Positions 25,344-32,837 of a stretch of 64,000 bases of DNA are shown here, piece by piece. Both the position numbers and the translations under genes were made by a program. The notes beneath the pieces were generated by a model. That model saw only the letters and a program-made list of their open reading frames with translations. It was not told the DNA's origin and did no database searches. Location of the stretch: NCBI GenBank assembly GCA_035626815.1, contig DASPMY010000011.1, forward strand, positions 1 through 64,000. Reading direction: 5' to 3'. Every line of letters starts with the position of its first letter. The first letter of the stretch is position 1. This stretch comes from Croceibacterium_A sp035626815 (GTDB lineage: Bacteria; Pseudomonadota; Alphaproteobacteria; Sphingomonadales; Sphingomonadaceae).

Positions 25344-25398
25344 ATCCTCCCCGAGCTTGCTCGGGGAGGGGGACCATGCGAAGCATGGTGGAGGGGGA
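25344..25398. repeat. Left inverted REP arm flanking the DUF559 gene
   Basis: It reads ATCCTCCCCGAGCTTG and continues as two hairpins (CCCCGAG/CTCGGGG, then CATGC/GCATG) ending GGTGGAGGGGG. The reverse complement of 25779-25838 gives the same order of elements, so the two arms are inverted copies. Confidence 0.88.
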
Positions 25399-25408
25399 AT
25401 CCGGCGGG

Positions 25409-26212
25409 ATGCTGAAAAACATAGCCCCGAAGCCGAGGCCCGGCGGCGTGCGCCGCGCGCGGACCTTGCGCAAGACGATGTCGCTGCCGGAGGTATTGCT
25501 ATGGCGGCACCTGCGCTTGCGACCGTTCGGCCTGAAGTTCCGCCGCCAGCATTCGAGCGGCGATTACGTGCTGGATTTCTTCTGCAGCGATGCGCGGCTG
25601 GCGATCGAAGTCGACGGCAGCGCGCACGATAACGCGGAGCGCGCCGCACGCGATCTCGCCCGCGCCGAGTGGCTCATGACCGCCGACATCGATACGATCC
25701 GGCTTCGGGCAAGCGATGTCCTTCGCCGATGCCGCGAGGTCAGCCCAAGCGGTGGTCGAATTCGCCCGCACCCGCTTGCCCCTCCACCACCCGGCTGCGC
25801 CGGGCGGTCCCCCTCCCCGAGACAAGCTCGGGGAGGATCAGTGAAGGCGCGCCCTTCCGTTCACCCGATCGGAACCATTGCCGTGCGACACTCTCCTCAT
25901 CGCGGTTCGTCCGGAAGGAGGAAAGCGTTGACGAGTGCCCGGATCGGTGACACCGATTTCGTCCGCCAGCTCGAAGGCTACGGCCTGTCGACCGTGCAAG
26001 TCCATTACTTCATGCCCGATCACCCGAGCCTGCTGCAGGCGTTCGTCATGCAGCAGTACGACCTCGCCCCGACGTTTCCGGAGCTCGGCCGCTTCCTTGC
26101 TTACTGGCGGCGCGAGATCGAGGCGGTGCTGCACTCGGTCCAGGTCGCGCACAACCGCCTCATCGGCCCCGCCGAATGGCGCGCGGTGGATGGGGTTATC
26201 ACGCTCAACTGA
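25409..26212 (+). CDS. DUF559 (Vsr-like) endonuclease-domain protein, reading frame open into usg
   Basis: The DUF559 domain covers residues about 10-112: LRKTMSLPEVLLWRHLR, FRRQHSSGDYVLDFFC and LAIEVDGSAHD give the PD-(D/E)xK nuclease core, with Asp in VLDF and Glu in IEVD. It looks intact. No stop codon occurs before the right REP arm, and the frame continues through it into usg and ends at 26212. The real end of the nuclease is therefore unclear: either a 267-residue fusion is made, or the gene is a REP-bounded insert that lost its stop. ATG 25409 is just after the left REP arm. Confidence 0.6.
   Translation: MLKNIAPKPRPGGVRRARTLRKTMSLPEVLLWRHLRLRPFGLKFRRQHSSGDYVLDFFCSDARLAIEVDGSAHDNAERAARDLARAEWLMTADIDTIRLRASDVLRRCREVSPSGGRIRPHPLAPPPPGCAGRSPSPRQARGGSVKARPSVHPIGTIAVRHSPHRGSSGRRKALTSARIGDTDFVRQLEGYGLSTVQVHYFMPDHPSLLQAFVMQQYDLAPTFPELGRFLAYWRREIEAVLHSVQVAHNRLIGPAEWRAVDGVITLN
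25779..25838. repeat. Right inverted REP arm flanking the DUF559 gene
   Basis: It reads CCCCTCCACCACCC, then hairpins CCGGC/GCCGG and CCCCGAG/CTCGGGG, ending AGCTCGGGGAGGAT. It is the inverted counterpart of the arm at 25344-25398. It is translated in frame as a proline-rich linker if the DUF559 frame is read through. Confidence 0.88.
25928..26212 (+). CDS. usg: usg family protein
   Basis: 94 residues from TTG 25928, chosen because an excellent Shine-Dalgarno GGAAGGAGG lies at 25913-25921. The segment VHYFMPDHPSLLQAFVMQQY, then YDLAPTFPELGRFL and LHSVQVAHNRLI, are the conserved core of alphaproteobacterial Usg proteins. Function is unknown. It shares its frame with the DUF559 gene upstream. 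Confidence 0.85.
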   Translation: MTSARIGDTDFVRQLEGYGLSTVQVHYFMPDHPSLLQAFVMQQYDLAPTFPELGRFLAYWRREIEAVLHSVQVAHNRLIGPAEWRAVDGVITLN

Positions 26213-26323
26213 GGCTAGCTGCCAGCGCCGGTAGCGTTCGGCAAACCTTTGAGAAAGCGGTTTTTTGTCCCACATTTTCGCCGCTTTGCCGAGATGCGGG
26301 ATAAATGCTGAAAGTTCAGCAGG

Positions 26324-27574
26324 TCAGATAATCCCCACCGCCTTGCCGGCGCGCTCGAACATGCCGAGGATGGTCTCGACCTCCTCGGCCGAGTGCTCGG
26401 CGCACAGCGAGCAGCGCAGCAGCGTCATGCCCGCGGGCGTCGCCGGCGGGCGCGCGAGGTTGACGTAGAGGCCTTCCTTCAGCAGCGCCTCCCACATCGC
26501 CGCGCCGCGCTCGAGGTCGGGCATGATCACGGCCACGATCGCGCTCTGCGGCGCCGCGGTGCCGAGCGTGAAGCCGAGCTGCGTCAGCCCGCCGTGGAGC
26601 CGCTTCGAGTTCTCCCACAAGTGCGCCCGCTTGTTGCCGCCGTGCATCAGCTTGCGGATGCTCGTCGCGGCAGTCGCGACCACGCTCGGCGGGAGGCTGG
26701 CGGTGAACACGTACGGCCGGCACACCAGCCGCAGGATCTCGAACTTCGGGTGGTTCGAGACGCAGAAGCCCCCGACCGTGCCGACGCTCTTGGAGAACGT
26801 CCCGATCACGAAGTCGACCTGGTCGAGCACGCCCTGGTCCTCCGCCACCCCGCGGCCGTGCTCGCCGATGAAGCCCATCGAGTGCGCCTCGTCGACCAGC
26901 ACCATCGCCCCGTGCTTCCGGGCGACGGCGACCATCTCGGCCAGCGGGGCGACGTCGCCGAGCATCGAATAGACGCCCTCGAGCACGACCAGCTTGCCGG
27001 CGCCCTCCGGTATGCGCCCGAGCCGCTTGTCCATCGCCTCGATGTCGTTGTGCTTGAAGGGCACCACCTCGGCATTCCCCAGCGCGCACCCGTCCCAGAT
27101 GCTGGCGTGGCTGTCGATGTCGAGCACGATGTAGTCGCCCTTGCCGGCGATCGTGGAGATGATCCCGAGGTTGGCCTGGTAGCCGGTCGAGAACACCATG
27201 GCGTGGTCCATCGCGTAGAATTCGCGCAGCGCCGCCTCGACTTCCTTGTGTCCCTGGTAAGTCCCGTTGAGCACGCGGCTGCCGGTGGTGCCCGATCCGT
27301 AATTGTCCAGCGCGTGCTTGCCGGCCGCGATCACGTCGGGGTCGAAAGTCATGCCCATGTAGTTGTAAGTGCCCAGCAAAATCGTGTCGCGGCCGTTGCA
27401 AACCGCCCGCGTCGGGCTGAGCACCTGCTCCATCACCAGGCTGAACGGATCCTCGACTCCGCGGGCCAGCAAAGTCTCGCGCGTGCGGATGACGTCGTCG
27501 AACTTCGAGAACAAGTCGCGCGCCTCGCCCTCGAGAACCGTCGGCCGGTCCGCCTGGCTGATGCCTTCGCTCAT
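26324..27574 (-). CDS. spt: Serine palmitoyltransferase
   Basis: 416 residues, close to the soluble Sphingomonas enzyme. It condenses L-serine with palmitoyl thioester to 3-ketodihydrosphingosine, the first step of sphingolipid synthesis, with PLP. The PLP Lys is in GTFSKSVGTVGG (residue 262), and LVDEAHSMGFIGEHGRG and GTYNYMGM are characteristic of this alpha-oxoamine synthase branch. The ACP gene lies 5 bases upstream in the same direction, supporting delivery of the acyl chain on ACP. This is the clearest sphingomonad marker in the window. Confidence 0.96.
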   Translation of the reverse strand: MSEGISQADRPTVLEGEARDLFSKFDDVIRTRETLLARGVEDPFSLVMEQVLSPTRAVCNGRDTILLGTYNYMGMTFDPDVIAAGKHALDNYGSGTTGSRVLNGTYQGHKEVEAALREFYAMDHAMVFSTGYQANLGIISTIAGKGDYIVLDIDSHASIWDGCALGNAEVVPFKHNDIEAMDKRLGRIPEGAGKLVVLEGVYSMLGDVAPLAEMVAVARKHGAMVLVDEAHSMGFIGEHGRGVAEDQGVLDQVDFVIGTFSKSVGTVGGFCVSNHPKFEILRLVCRPYVFTASLPPSVVATAATSIRKLMHGGNKRAHLWENSKRLHGGLTQLGFTLGTAAPQSAIVAVIMPDLERGAAMWEALLKEGLYVNLARPPATPAGMTLLRCSLCAEHSAEEVETILGMFERAGKAVGII

Positions 27575-27579
27575 GGGGC

Positions 27580-27822
27580 CTACCCGGTCGCCAGGTCGCG
27601 CACGGCGTCGACGAGGTTGCCGTAAGTCTCGATCTCGGCCTGCTGGTTCATGCTGATGATGATGTCGAACTCGTCCTCGATCGCGGCGACGAAATCCATC
27701 ACCGTCAGGCTGTCGAACTCGAGGTCGCCGGCAAAGGTCGTGTCGTCGACGACCGCGACCTCCTTCTTGTTGAACGGCTCGAGCAGCGCGCGGATGCGGC
27801 TGTCGACGTCTTCGCGGTCCAT
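27580..27822 (-). CDS. Acyl carrier protein linked to sphingolipid synthesis
   Basis: 80 residues. The phosphopantetheine Ser is residue 38 in LEFDSLTVMD. It is acidic and helical as expected. It precedes spt in an operon, so it probably carries the acyl group for serine palmitoyltransferase rather than general fatty-acid synthesis, as known for the dedicated ACP next to Caulobacter and Sphingomonas spt genes. Confidence 0.9.
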   Translation of the reverse strand: MDREDVDSRIRALLEPFNKKEVAVVDDTTFAGDLEFDSLTVMDFVAAIEDEFDIIISMNQQAEIETYGNLVDAVRDLATG

Positions 27823-27943
27823 GGGCCTCCTCACGCAGTCGCCGACGCGGATGAGCGCCTCGCCGCCTCGCTTGTCAAGCCGCAGGCCCGATGGCAAGCA
27901 GATTGCGGGCGGGCCATCCCCCCCAAGCGAAGCGGGGTGCGCA

Positions 27944-28504
27944 ATGGGCAATCCGGCGACCGAACCCGATCCTGCCGCGGCCGTCGAGCGCTCCCCGCCG
28001 ACGTACTCGCCGCACGCGATCCACATGCTCCGGACGGTGCAGAACAACACGCTCAAGCTGGCGCAGATGGCCGACCAGAAGGCCTCGATCCTGATGGGCG
28101 CGAGCTTCCTCGTGTTCTCCATCGCGATCAGCCGCGCGCTCGCCGGCGAGCTGCCGTGGTCGCTGGCGATCCTCGCCTTCTTCGCCTTCCTCAGCGCGCT
28201 GTGCGGGGCAGTCGCGGTGATGCCCTCGGTCGGCCGGCCCGGCAGCGGCGGGCGGCTCAACAAGCTGTTCTTCGGCCATTTCCACGACCGCGACGAGGAC
28301 GAGTGGAGCGAGGACGTGCTCGCGGACCTCGCCGCAGACGAAACGGTGTTCCGGCTGATGCTGCGCGACATCTACCAGAACGGCCAGGTGCTCCACCACC
28401 GCAAGTACCGCTTCCTGGGCTATGCCTACGGCCTGTTCATCGCCGGCCTGCTGGCAACGCTGGCCGCCTTTGCGCTCGAGCTGGCGCTACGCGCCTACGC
28501 CTGA
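27944..28504 (+). CDS. Pycsar-effector-like (DUF5706) membrane protein
   Basis: 186 residues. HAIHMLRTVQNNTLKLAQMA followed by DQKASILMGASFLVFSIAIS, a short cytosolic segment, and a final hydrophobic helix (about 160-182) match the two-part membrane layout of the PycTM/DUF5706 family. In Pycsar defence, such proteins open the membrane after sensing cCMP or cUMP. No PycC-type cyclase is adjacent, so this is an orphan and its defence role is uncertain. The 3' end overlaps divK by 10 bases. Confidence 0.65.
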   Translation: MGNPATEPDPAAAVERSPPTYSPHAIHMLRTVQNNTLKLAQMADQKASILMGASFLVFSIAISRALAGELPWSLAILAFFAFLSALCGAVAVMPSVGRPGSGGRLNKLFFGHFHDRDEDEWSEDVLADLAADETVFRLMLRDIYQNGQVLHHRKYRFLGYAYGLFIAGLLATLAAFALELALRAYA

Positions 28505-28866
28505 CCGACGAGGCCCTTCACCGCCGCCATGAATGGCCCGATCGACACCGGCTTGGCCAGGTATCCTTGGGCGCCGACATCGCGGATGCGCTGCTCGTCG
28601 CCCTTGCCGGCGTAAGCGGTGACCGCGAGCACCGGCACTTCCGACAGCACCGCGTCGCGCTTGAGGTCGGCGATCAGGTCCAGGCCCGAGACGTCCTGCA
28701 GCTGGATGTCCATCACCACCAGGTTGGGGAAAAAGCTCCGCGCCTTCTCGATGCAGTCGTTCCCGTCGGCTACCGGTTCGACGGCGAAACCGCTGGCCTG
28801 AAGCACGTCGCAAAAAAGCTTACGGTTAAGATCGTTGTCCTCGACAACGAGAATGCGCTTCGTCAT
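28495..28866 (-). CDS. divK: DivK-type single-domain response regulator
   Basis: 123 residues. The phosphoacceptor is Asp53 in VMDIQLQDVSGLDLI, with Lys105 in YLAKPVS and GDEQRIRDVGAQGYLAK as in DivK. The opening TKRILVVEDNDLNRKLF is also DivK-like. In alphaproteobacteria DivK controls the DivJ/PleC-CckA-CtrA pathway. ctrA lies 17 kb away in the same window. Four TTAA boxes lie just upstream. Confidence 0.88.
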   Translation of the reverse strand: MTKRILVVEDNDLNRKLFCDVLQASGFAVEPVADGNDCIEKARSFFPNLVVMDIQLQDVSGLDLIADLKRDAVLSEVPVLAVTAYAGKGDEQRIRDVGAQGYLAKPVSIGPFMAAVKGLVGQA

Positions 28867-28918
28867 TGAGCCCCCGATGCCTCCGCCCCCACGGAAGCTG
28901 TTGCGACCATCTATCTCC

Positions 28919-28988
28919 TTAACGGACGGCTGACAATTCTTAAGCAAGGTGAAGATTCGGTTAAGGACCCGGCAGAGGTTTCCCTTAA
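28919..28988. promoter_or_regulatory. Phased TTAA boxes between divK and the DUF3572 gene
   Basis: TTAA occurs at 28919, 28940, 28961 and 28985, spaced 21, 21 and 24 bases. TTAA is the CtrA half-site and is rare in this GC-rich DNA. The spacing equals about two helical turns, unlike the canonical 11-base pairing. Confidence 0.5.
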
Positions 28989-29217
28989 TGCGCTCGGCTG
29001 GGTCCTTTCGGACACGGCGCGCGCGCGGCGTTTCCTCGACCTGACGGGCCTCGATCCGGACGGCCTGCGCGCGGCGATCGGCGAGCCCGCCACTCAGCGG
29101 CCCACCCTGCGCGCGGTGCTCGATTTCCTGTGCGCGCACGAGTCGGACCTGCTCGCCGCGGCTGAGGCGCTCGCCGTCGCCCCGGCGCAGCTCGTCGTCG
29201 CCCGGGACCGGCTGTGA
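28930..29217 (+). CDS. DUF3572 family protein, start codon uncertain
   Basis: The frame ends at TGA 29215-29217 and contains SLNALGWVLSDTARARRFLD, LTGLDPDGLRAA and LRAVLDFLCAHESDLLAAAEA, which match DUF3572. Back to the in-frame stop at 28867-28869 there is no ATG, GTG or TTG; the best start candidate is CTG 28930, and ATT 28936 is another. The true start or a sequence error remains open. It overlaps the HAD gene by GTGA, which supports translation. Confidence 0.6.
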   Translation: MTILKQGEDSVKDPAEVSLNALGWVLSDTARARRFLDLTGLDPDGLRAAIGEPATQRPTLRAVLDFLCAHESDLLAAAEALAVAPAQLVVARDRL

Positions 29218-29843
29218 GCCGCCCGCTCGTCGTCACCGACTGCGACGAGGTGCTGCTGCACATGGTGCGCCACTTCCGCGACTGGATGGCCGAGCAGCAT
29301 GGCGTCGAGTTCGATCTCACCGGCAATCCGTTCGCCGAGACGTTCGTGCTGCCCGGCCGCGCCGAGCCGCTCAGCTATGACGAGAAGTGGCAGTTCCTCG
29401 ATGCCTTCTTCGACGACGAGATGGGCCGGCAGACGGACATCGAGGGCGCCGTCGCGGCGGTCGCCGAGCTGCAGCGCGAGGCCGACGTCGCGGTGCTGAC
29501 CAACCTGCAGGACCGCTATCACGCGGCGCGCACCGCGCAGCTGCGCGAGCATGGCTTTGGCGTGCGCGTGTTCACCAACCAGGGCCCGAAGGGCGAAGCG
29601 CTCAAGCGCATCGTCGAGGAATACGCGCCGAGTCGCGCCGTGTTCGTCGACGACCTCGCGCATCACCACGCCTCGGCCGCCGAAGTGCTGCCCACCGTCT
29701 CGCGGCTACACTTCTGCGGCGAGCCGGCGATTTCGCCGCATATCCCCTGCGCGCTTGCGGCCGGGCACGCCCACGCCCGGATCGACACTTGGGCCGAGGC
29801 CTTGCCGTGGCTGCTCGAAACGTTGCATGGAGGCCGGCGATGA
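29214..29843 (+). CDS. HAD-family hydrolase
   Basis: 209 residues with a GTG start overlapping the DUF3572 stop. The nucleophile motif VTDCDEVLL lies near residue 8, and VFVDDLAHH gives the acidic motif near residue 145; VLTNLQDRYH is the middle motif. Substrate unknown. It overlaps the RidA-like gene by ATGA, forming a run DUF3572-HAD-RidA-GDPD. Confidence 0.82.
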   Translation: MSRPLVVTDCDEVLLHMVRHFRDWMAEQHGVEFDLTGNPFAETFVLPGRAEPLSYDEKWQFLDAFFDDEMGRQTDIEGAVAAVAELQREADVAVLTNLQDRYHAARTAQLREHGFGVRVFTNQGPKGEALKRIVEEYAPSRAVFVDDLAHHHASAAEVLPTVSRLHFCGEPAISPHIPCALAAGHAHARIDTWAEALPWLLETLHGGRR

Positions 29844-30298
29844 GCATCGAACACCGTCTCGCCGAGCTCGGCATCGCGCTGCCGCAGGCCGCGGCTCCGG
29901 TCGCCGCCTACGTGCCGGTGGTGGTCGCTGGCAACCTCGCCCATGTCTCAGGACAGCTGCCGTTCGTCGACGGCCTGCTGGTGACGGGGCGGTTGGGCGA
30001 GGATGTCGCGCTCGAGCAGGGCACCGCCGCGGCGCGGGCGTGCGGGCTGATGATCCTCGCCCAGCTCAAGGCGGCGCTCGGCTCGCTCGACCGGGTCGAG
30101 CGGATCGTCAAGCTCGGCGCGTTCGTCAATTCCACGCCCGCCTTCACCGATCAGCCCAAGGTGGCCAACGGCGCCTCGGAGCTGATGGCCGAAGTGTTCG
30201 GCGAGGCCGGCAAGCACGCGCGCAGCGCGGTCGGCGTGCCGGTCCTGCCGCTCGGCGCCGCGGTCGAGGTGGACGCGATCGTTGCCGTCAGGCCCTGA
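29840..30298 (+). CDS. RidA/YjgF-family protein
   Basis: 152 residues. HVSGQLPFVDGLLVTGRLGE, with core LAHVSGQLP, and VKLGAFVNSTPAFTDQPKV are the family signature. RidA proteins hydrolyse reactive enamines and imines from PLP enzymes. This longer form (about 150 residues) belongs to the YjgH-like branch, whose substrate is less clear. Confidence 0.9.
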   Translation: MSIEHRLAELGIALPQAAAPVAAYVPVVVAGNLAHVSGQLPFVDGLLVTGRLGEDVALEQGTAAARACGLMILAQLKAALGSLDRVERIVKLGAFVNSTPAFTDQPKVANGASELMAEVFGEAGKHARSAVGVPVLPLGAAVEVDAIVAVRP

Positions 30299-31034
30299 CC
30301 CCGCGCGGGTCGGCTGGCTGCGAGGCGTCGTCTACGCTCATCGCGGAATGCACGGGACGAACGCGGTCGAGAACTCGCCGAGCGCTTTCCGTGCGGCGAT
30401 CGCGGCCGGTTGCGGTATCGAGTGCGATGTCCAGCAGAGCAGCGATGGCGCGGCCATGGTGTTCCACGATTGGGAGCTCGACCGCCTCACCGACGAGCAC
30501 GGGCCGGTCCGGCTGCGCACGGTGGCCGGTTTGTCAGGCGTGGCATTGCGCGGCGGCGATCCTGTTTGGACGTTGCCGCGCCTGCTTGCCGAAATCGGCG
30601 GTCGCGTCCCGCTCCTGATCGAGCTCAAGTCGCGCCGAGACGTCCCGTTCGAGCCTTTGTGCAACGCGGTGGCGAGCGCGCTGTCGGGGTACCCCGGGCC
30701 GGCGGCGGTGATGAGCTTCGATCCCATGGTGGTGCGCTGGTTCGGCCGGAACGCCCCCGGGATCGTCCGCGGGCTGGTGGTGACCGAGGATGGCCGGCGG
30801 GGGGCTTTCGCGGTTCCGCGCGGAATCCTCGCCCTGCGCTTTGCGCATGCCGAGTTCATCGCCTTCGATGTGCGCGACCTGCCGAGCCGGTTTGCCGCTG
30901 CGATGCGCGCGAGGGACCTGCCGGTGCTGACCTGGACGGTGTCCGGCGCGGCCCGGCTGGCGACGGCCCGCGCGTTCGCCGACGCCCTCATTGCCGAGGG
31001 CGAAGGGCTCGAACTGGCGCGGCGCGACGCCTAG
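30282..31034 (+). CDS. Glycerophosphodiester phosphodiesterase
   Basis: 250 residues from TTG 30282, overlapping ridA by 17 bases; a slightly later GTG is possible. The catalytic His is in YAHRG, then ENSPSAFRAAIAAG and IECDVQQSSDG with FHDWELDRLT give the GDPD metal and substrate motifs. It should release glycerol-3-phosphate from deacylated phospholipids, cytosolic as no signal peptide is seen. Confidence 0.9.
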   Translation: MPSGPDPARVGWLRGVVYAHRGMHGTNAVENSPSAFRAAIAAGCGIECDVQQSSDGAAMVFHDWELDRLTDEHGPVRLRTVAGLSGVALRGGDPVWTLPRLLAEIGGRVPLLIELKSRRDVPFEPLCNAVASALSGYPGPAAVMSFDPMVVRWFGRNAPGIVRGLVVTEDGRRGAFAVPRGILALRFAHAEFIAFDVRDLPSRFAAAMRARDLPVLTWTVSGAARLATARAFADALIAEGEGLELARRDA

Positions 31035-31043
31035 CTAGGGCGC

Positions 31044-32180
31044 ATGGCCGAAGCCGATCTCGTCGTCCGCGTCGCGCCCTCGGTCGGCAGCCTGCCGGCG
31101 GCCGAATGGGACGCGCTGGCTGGCGGCGGCAATCCGTTCATGGCCCACGCCTTCCTGACCGCGCTGGAAGATTCCGCCAGCGTCGGCCGCGGGACCGGGT
31201 GGACCCCGGCTCCGCTCGTAATCGAGGATTCGGGCGGCGGCCTGCTCGCCGCGCTGCCGGCTTACGCCAAGGGCCACAGCCAGGGCGAGTACGTGTTCGA
31301 TCACGCTTGGGCCGACGCCTGGCACCGCGCCGGCGGCGACTATTACCCCAAGCTGCAGATCGCCGCGCCGTTCACCCCGGCGACCGGGCCGCGGCTGCTG
31401 CTGTCCGACGCGGCCTATGCCGCGCCGCTGCTGCGCGCCGCCGAGAGCCTGTGCCGCCGCCACGGCTGGTCCTCGGCCCACGCCACGTTCGTGGATCCCG
31501 CGCAACTCCCGCTGTTCGAGCGCGCCGGCTGGCTCGCCCGCAGCGACATCCAGTTCCACTGGCTCAACCGTGGCTACCGCACGTTTGACGATTTTCTCGC
31601 CGCGCTGTCGAGCCGCAAGCGCAAGGCCATCCGCAAGGAGCGGGCGGCGGCGAACGACGGCGTCGAGATCCGCGCGGTCACCGGCGCCGGCCTCCGCCCC
31701 GCGCACTGGGACGCGTTCTGGCTGTTCTACCAGGACACCGGCAGCCGCAAATGGGGCAGCCCGTACCTGACCCGCGCGGCGTTCGATCTTATCGGCGAAC
31801 GGATGCGCGAGCGCATCCTGCTGGTGCTCGCCTTCGAAGACAGTCGGCCGATCGCCGGGGCGCTCAACTTCATCGGCGGCGACGCGCTTTACGGGCGCTA
31901 CTGGGGCTGTCTCGCCGAGCGCCCGTTCCTCCATTTCGAGCTGTGCTACTACCGCGCGATCGAAGCGGCGATCGAGCTCGGGCTGAGCCGCGTCGAGGCC
32001 GGCGCTCAAGGTGGCCACAAGCTCGCCCGCGGCTACGAGCCGGTGCGGACCTGGTCGATGCACTGGATCGCCGATCCCGGGTTTCGCGCCGCGGTGGCCG
32101 ATTTCCTCGAGCGCGAGCGCGCCGGGGTGGCGCAGGACCAGCTGTTCCTTCACGAGCGGACGCCGTTCAGGAAATCCTAG
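31044..32180 (+). CDS. GNAT-like (DUF482 family) peptidogalycan-type acyltransferase homologue
   Basis: 378 residues. The start segment WDALAGGGNPFMAHAFLTAL and the C-terminal LHFELCYYRAIEAAIELGL, with AGAQGGHKLARGYEP, are conserved DUF482 motifs. These proteins have a duplicated GNAT fold, but their substrate is not known. The gene follows the glycerophosphodiesterase by 9 bases. Confidence 0.85.
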   Translation: MAEADLVVRVAPSVGSLPAAEWDALAGGGNPFMAHAFLTALEDSASVGRGTGWTPAPLVIEDSGGGLLAALPAYAKGHSQGEYVFDHAWADAWHRAGGDYYPKLQIAAPFTPATGPRLLLSDAAYAAPLLRAAESLCRRHGWSSAHATFVDPAQLPLFERAGWLARSDIQFHWLNRGYRTFDDFLAALSSRKRKAIRKERAAANDGVEIRAVTGAGLRPAHWDAFWLFYQDTGSRKWGSPYLTRAAFDLIGERMRERILLVLAFEDSRPIAGALNFIGGDALYGRYWGCLAERPFLHFELCYYRAIEAAIELGLSRVEAGAQGGHKLARGYEPVRTWSMHWIADPGFRAAVADFLERERAGVAQDQLFLHERTPFRKS

Positions 32181-32182
32181 AG

Positions 32183-32204
32183 CTGCTCCAGCAAGCCGGA
32201 GCAG
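32183..32204. terminator. Hairpin between convergent genes
   Basis: A 7-bp stem CTGCTCC/GGAGCAG lies between the convergent DUF482 and Sel1 genes. No T-run follows, so terminator function is only moderately supported. Confidence 0.45.
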
Positions 32205-32207
32205 GAA

Positions 32208-32540
32208 TCACGCCGCCTTGCGCTGCCCCGCCGCAAGCCATTCGCGCGCGCGGCGCTGGGCTTCGGCGATCTCGCGCGCGGTCATCTCCTCGGACACGTC
32301 GGCGCGGCACCACGAGGCCTCCTCGTGGCCGAGCGCGGCGGCGAGGTTGAACCACTTGTGCGCTTCGATCAAATCGCCGGCGACTCCGTGGCTGCCGGTC
32401 GAGTAGGCGACCCCGAGGTCGTAGTAAGCGGCGGTGTCACCCGCCGCGGCGGCTGCCAGCCAACGGGCAAGCTGCAAGTCCGCGGCGGTCGGATCGGCCG
32501 GGCGGATCTTGGCGAACTCCTCGATCTTGGTCCATTCCAT
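32208..32540 (-). CDS. Sel1-repeat protein
   Basis: 110 residues. Two Sel1-like TPR units are visible, centred on AAYYDLGVAYSTG and AHKWFNLAAALGHEEA. There is no signal peptide, so a cytosolic protein-protein interaction role is likely. Function unknown. Confidence 0.8.
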   Translation of the reverse strand: MEWTKIEEFAKIRPADPTAADLQLARWLAAAAAGDTAAYYDLGVAYSTGSHGVAGDLIEAHKWFNLAAALGHEEASWCRADVSEEMTAREIAEAQRRAREWLAAGQRKAA

Positions 32541-32837
32541 GCTCGTATCCCTCAGCGGCCCGGTCCCCCACCGTGGCCTCTGCGGCGATGTTTGACGAAC
32601 GCGGTCAACAAATGGTTAACGCCGCGCCGAATTCGTTAACGCGGGCCCCGGCGCGGCGGTTATGCGCCTGTTAGGCCACGCTTAATCGGTCGCCGGCTAA
32701 CCTGCGTCATTGCGCTTGTGCCGGATTCGCCGTGCCCCTATAGGCGCGCCAGACCCGTCCTGAGCGCGGCGACGAGCCGCCGGCCCGGGGCGGGAAGGCC
32801 GGACCCAGGGGCGGCGGCCAGCGTGCGGAGTTCGTGA
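32541..32837. other. Divergent intergenic region of about 297 bases with TTAA boxes
   Basis: No convincing gene is seen. TTAAC occurs at 32616 and 32636 (20 bases apart) and TTAA at 32682, all possible CtrA half-sites. The 3' half is strongly GC-rich. It probably carries promoters for the Sel1 gene (minus) and dksA (plus). Confidence 0.5.
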
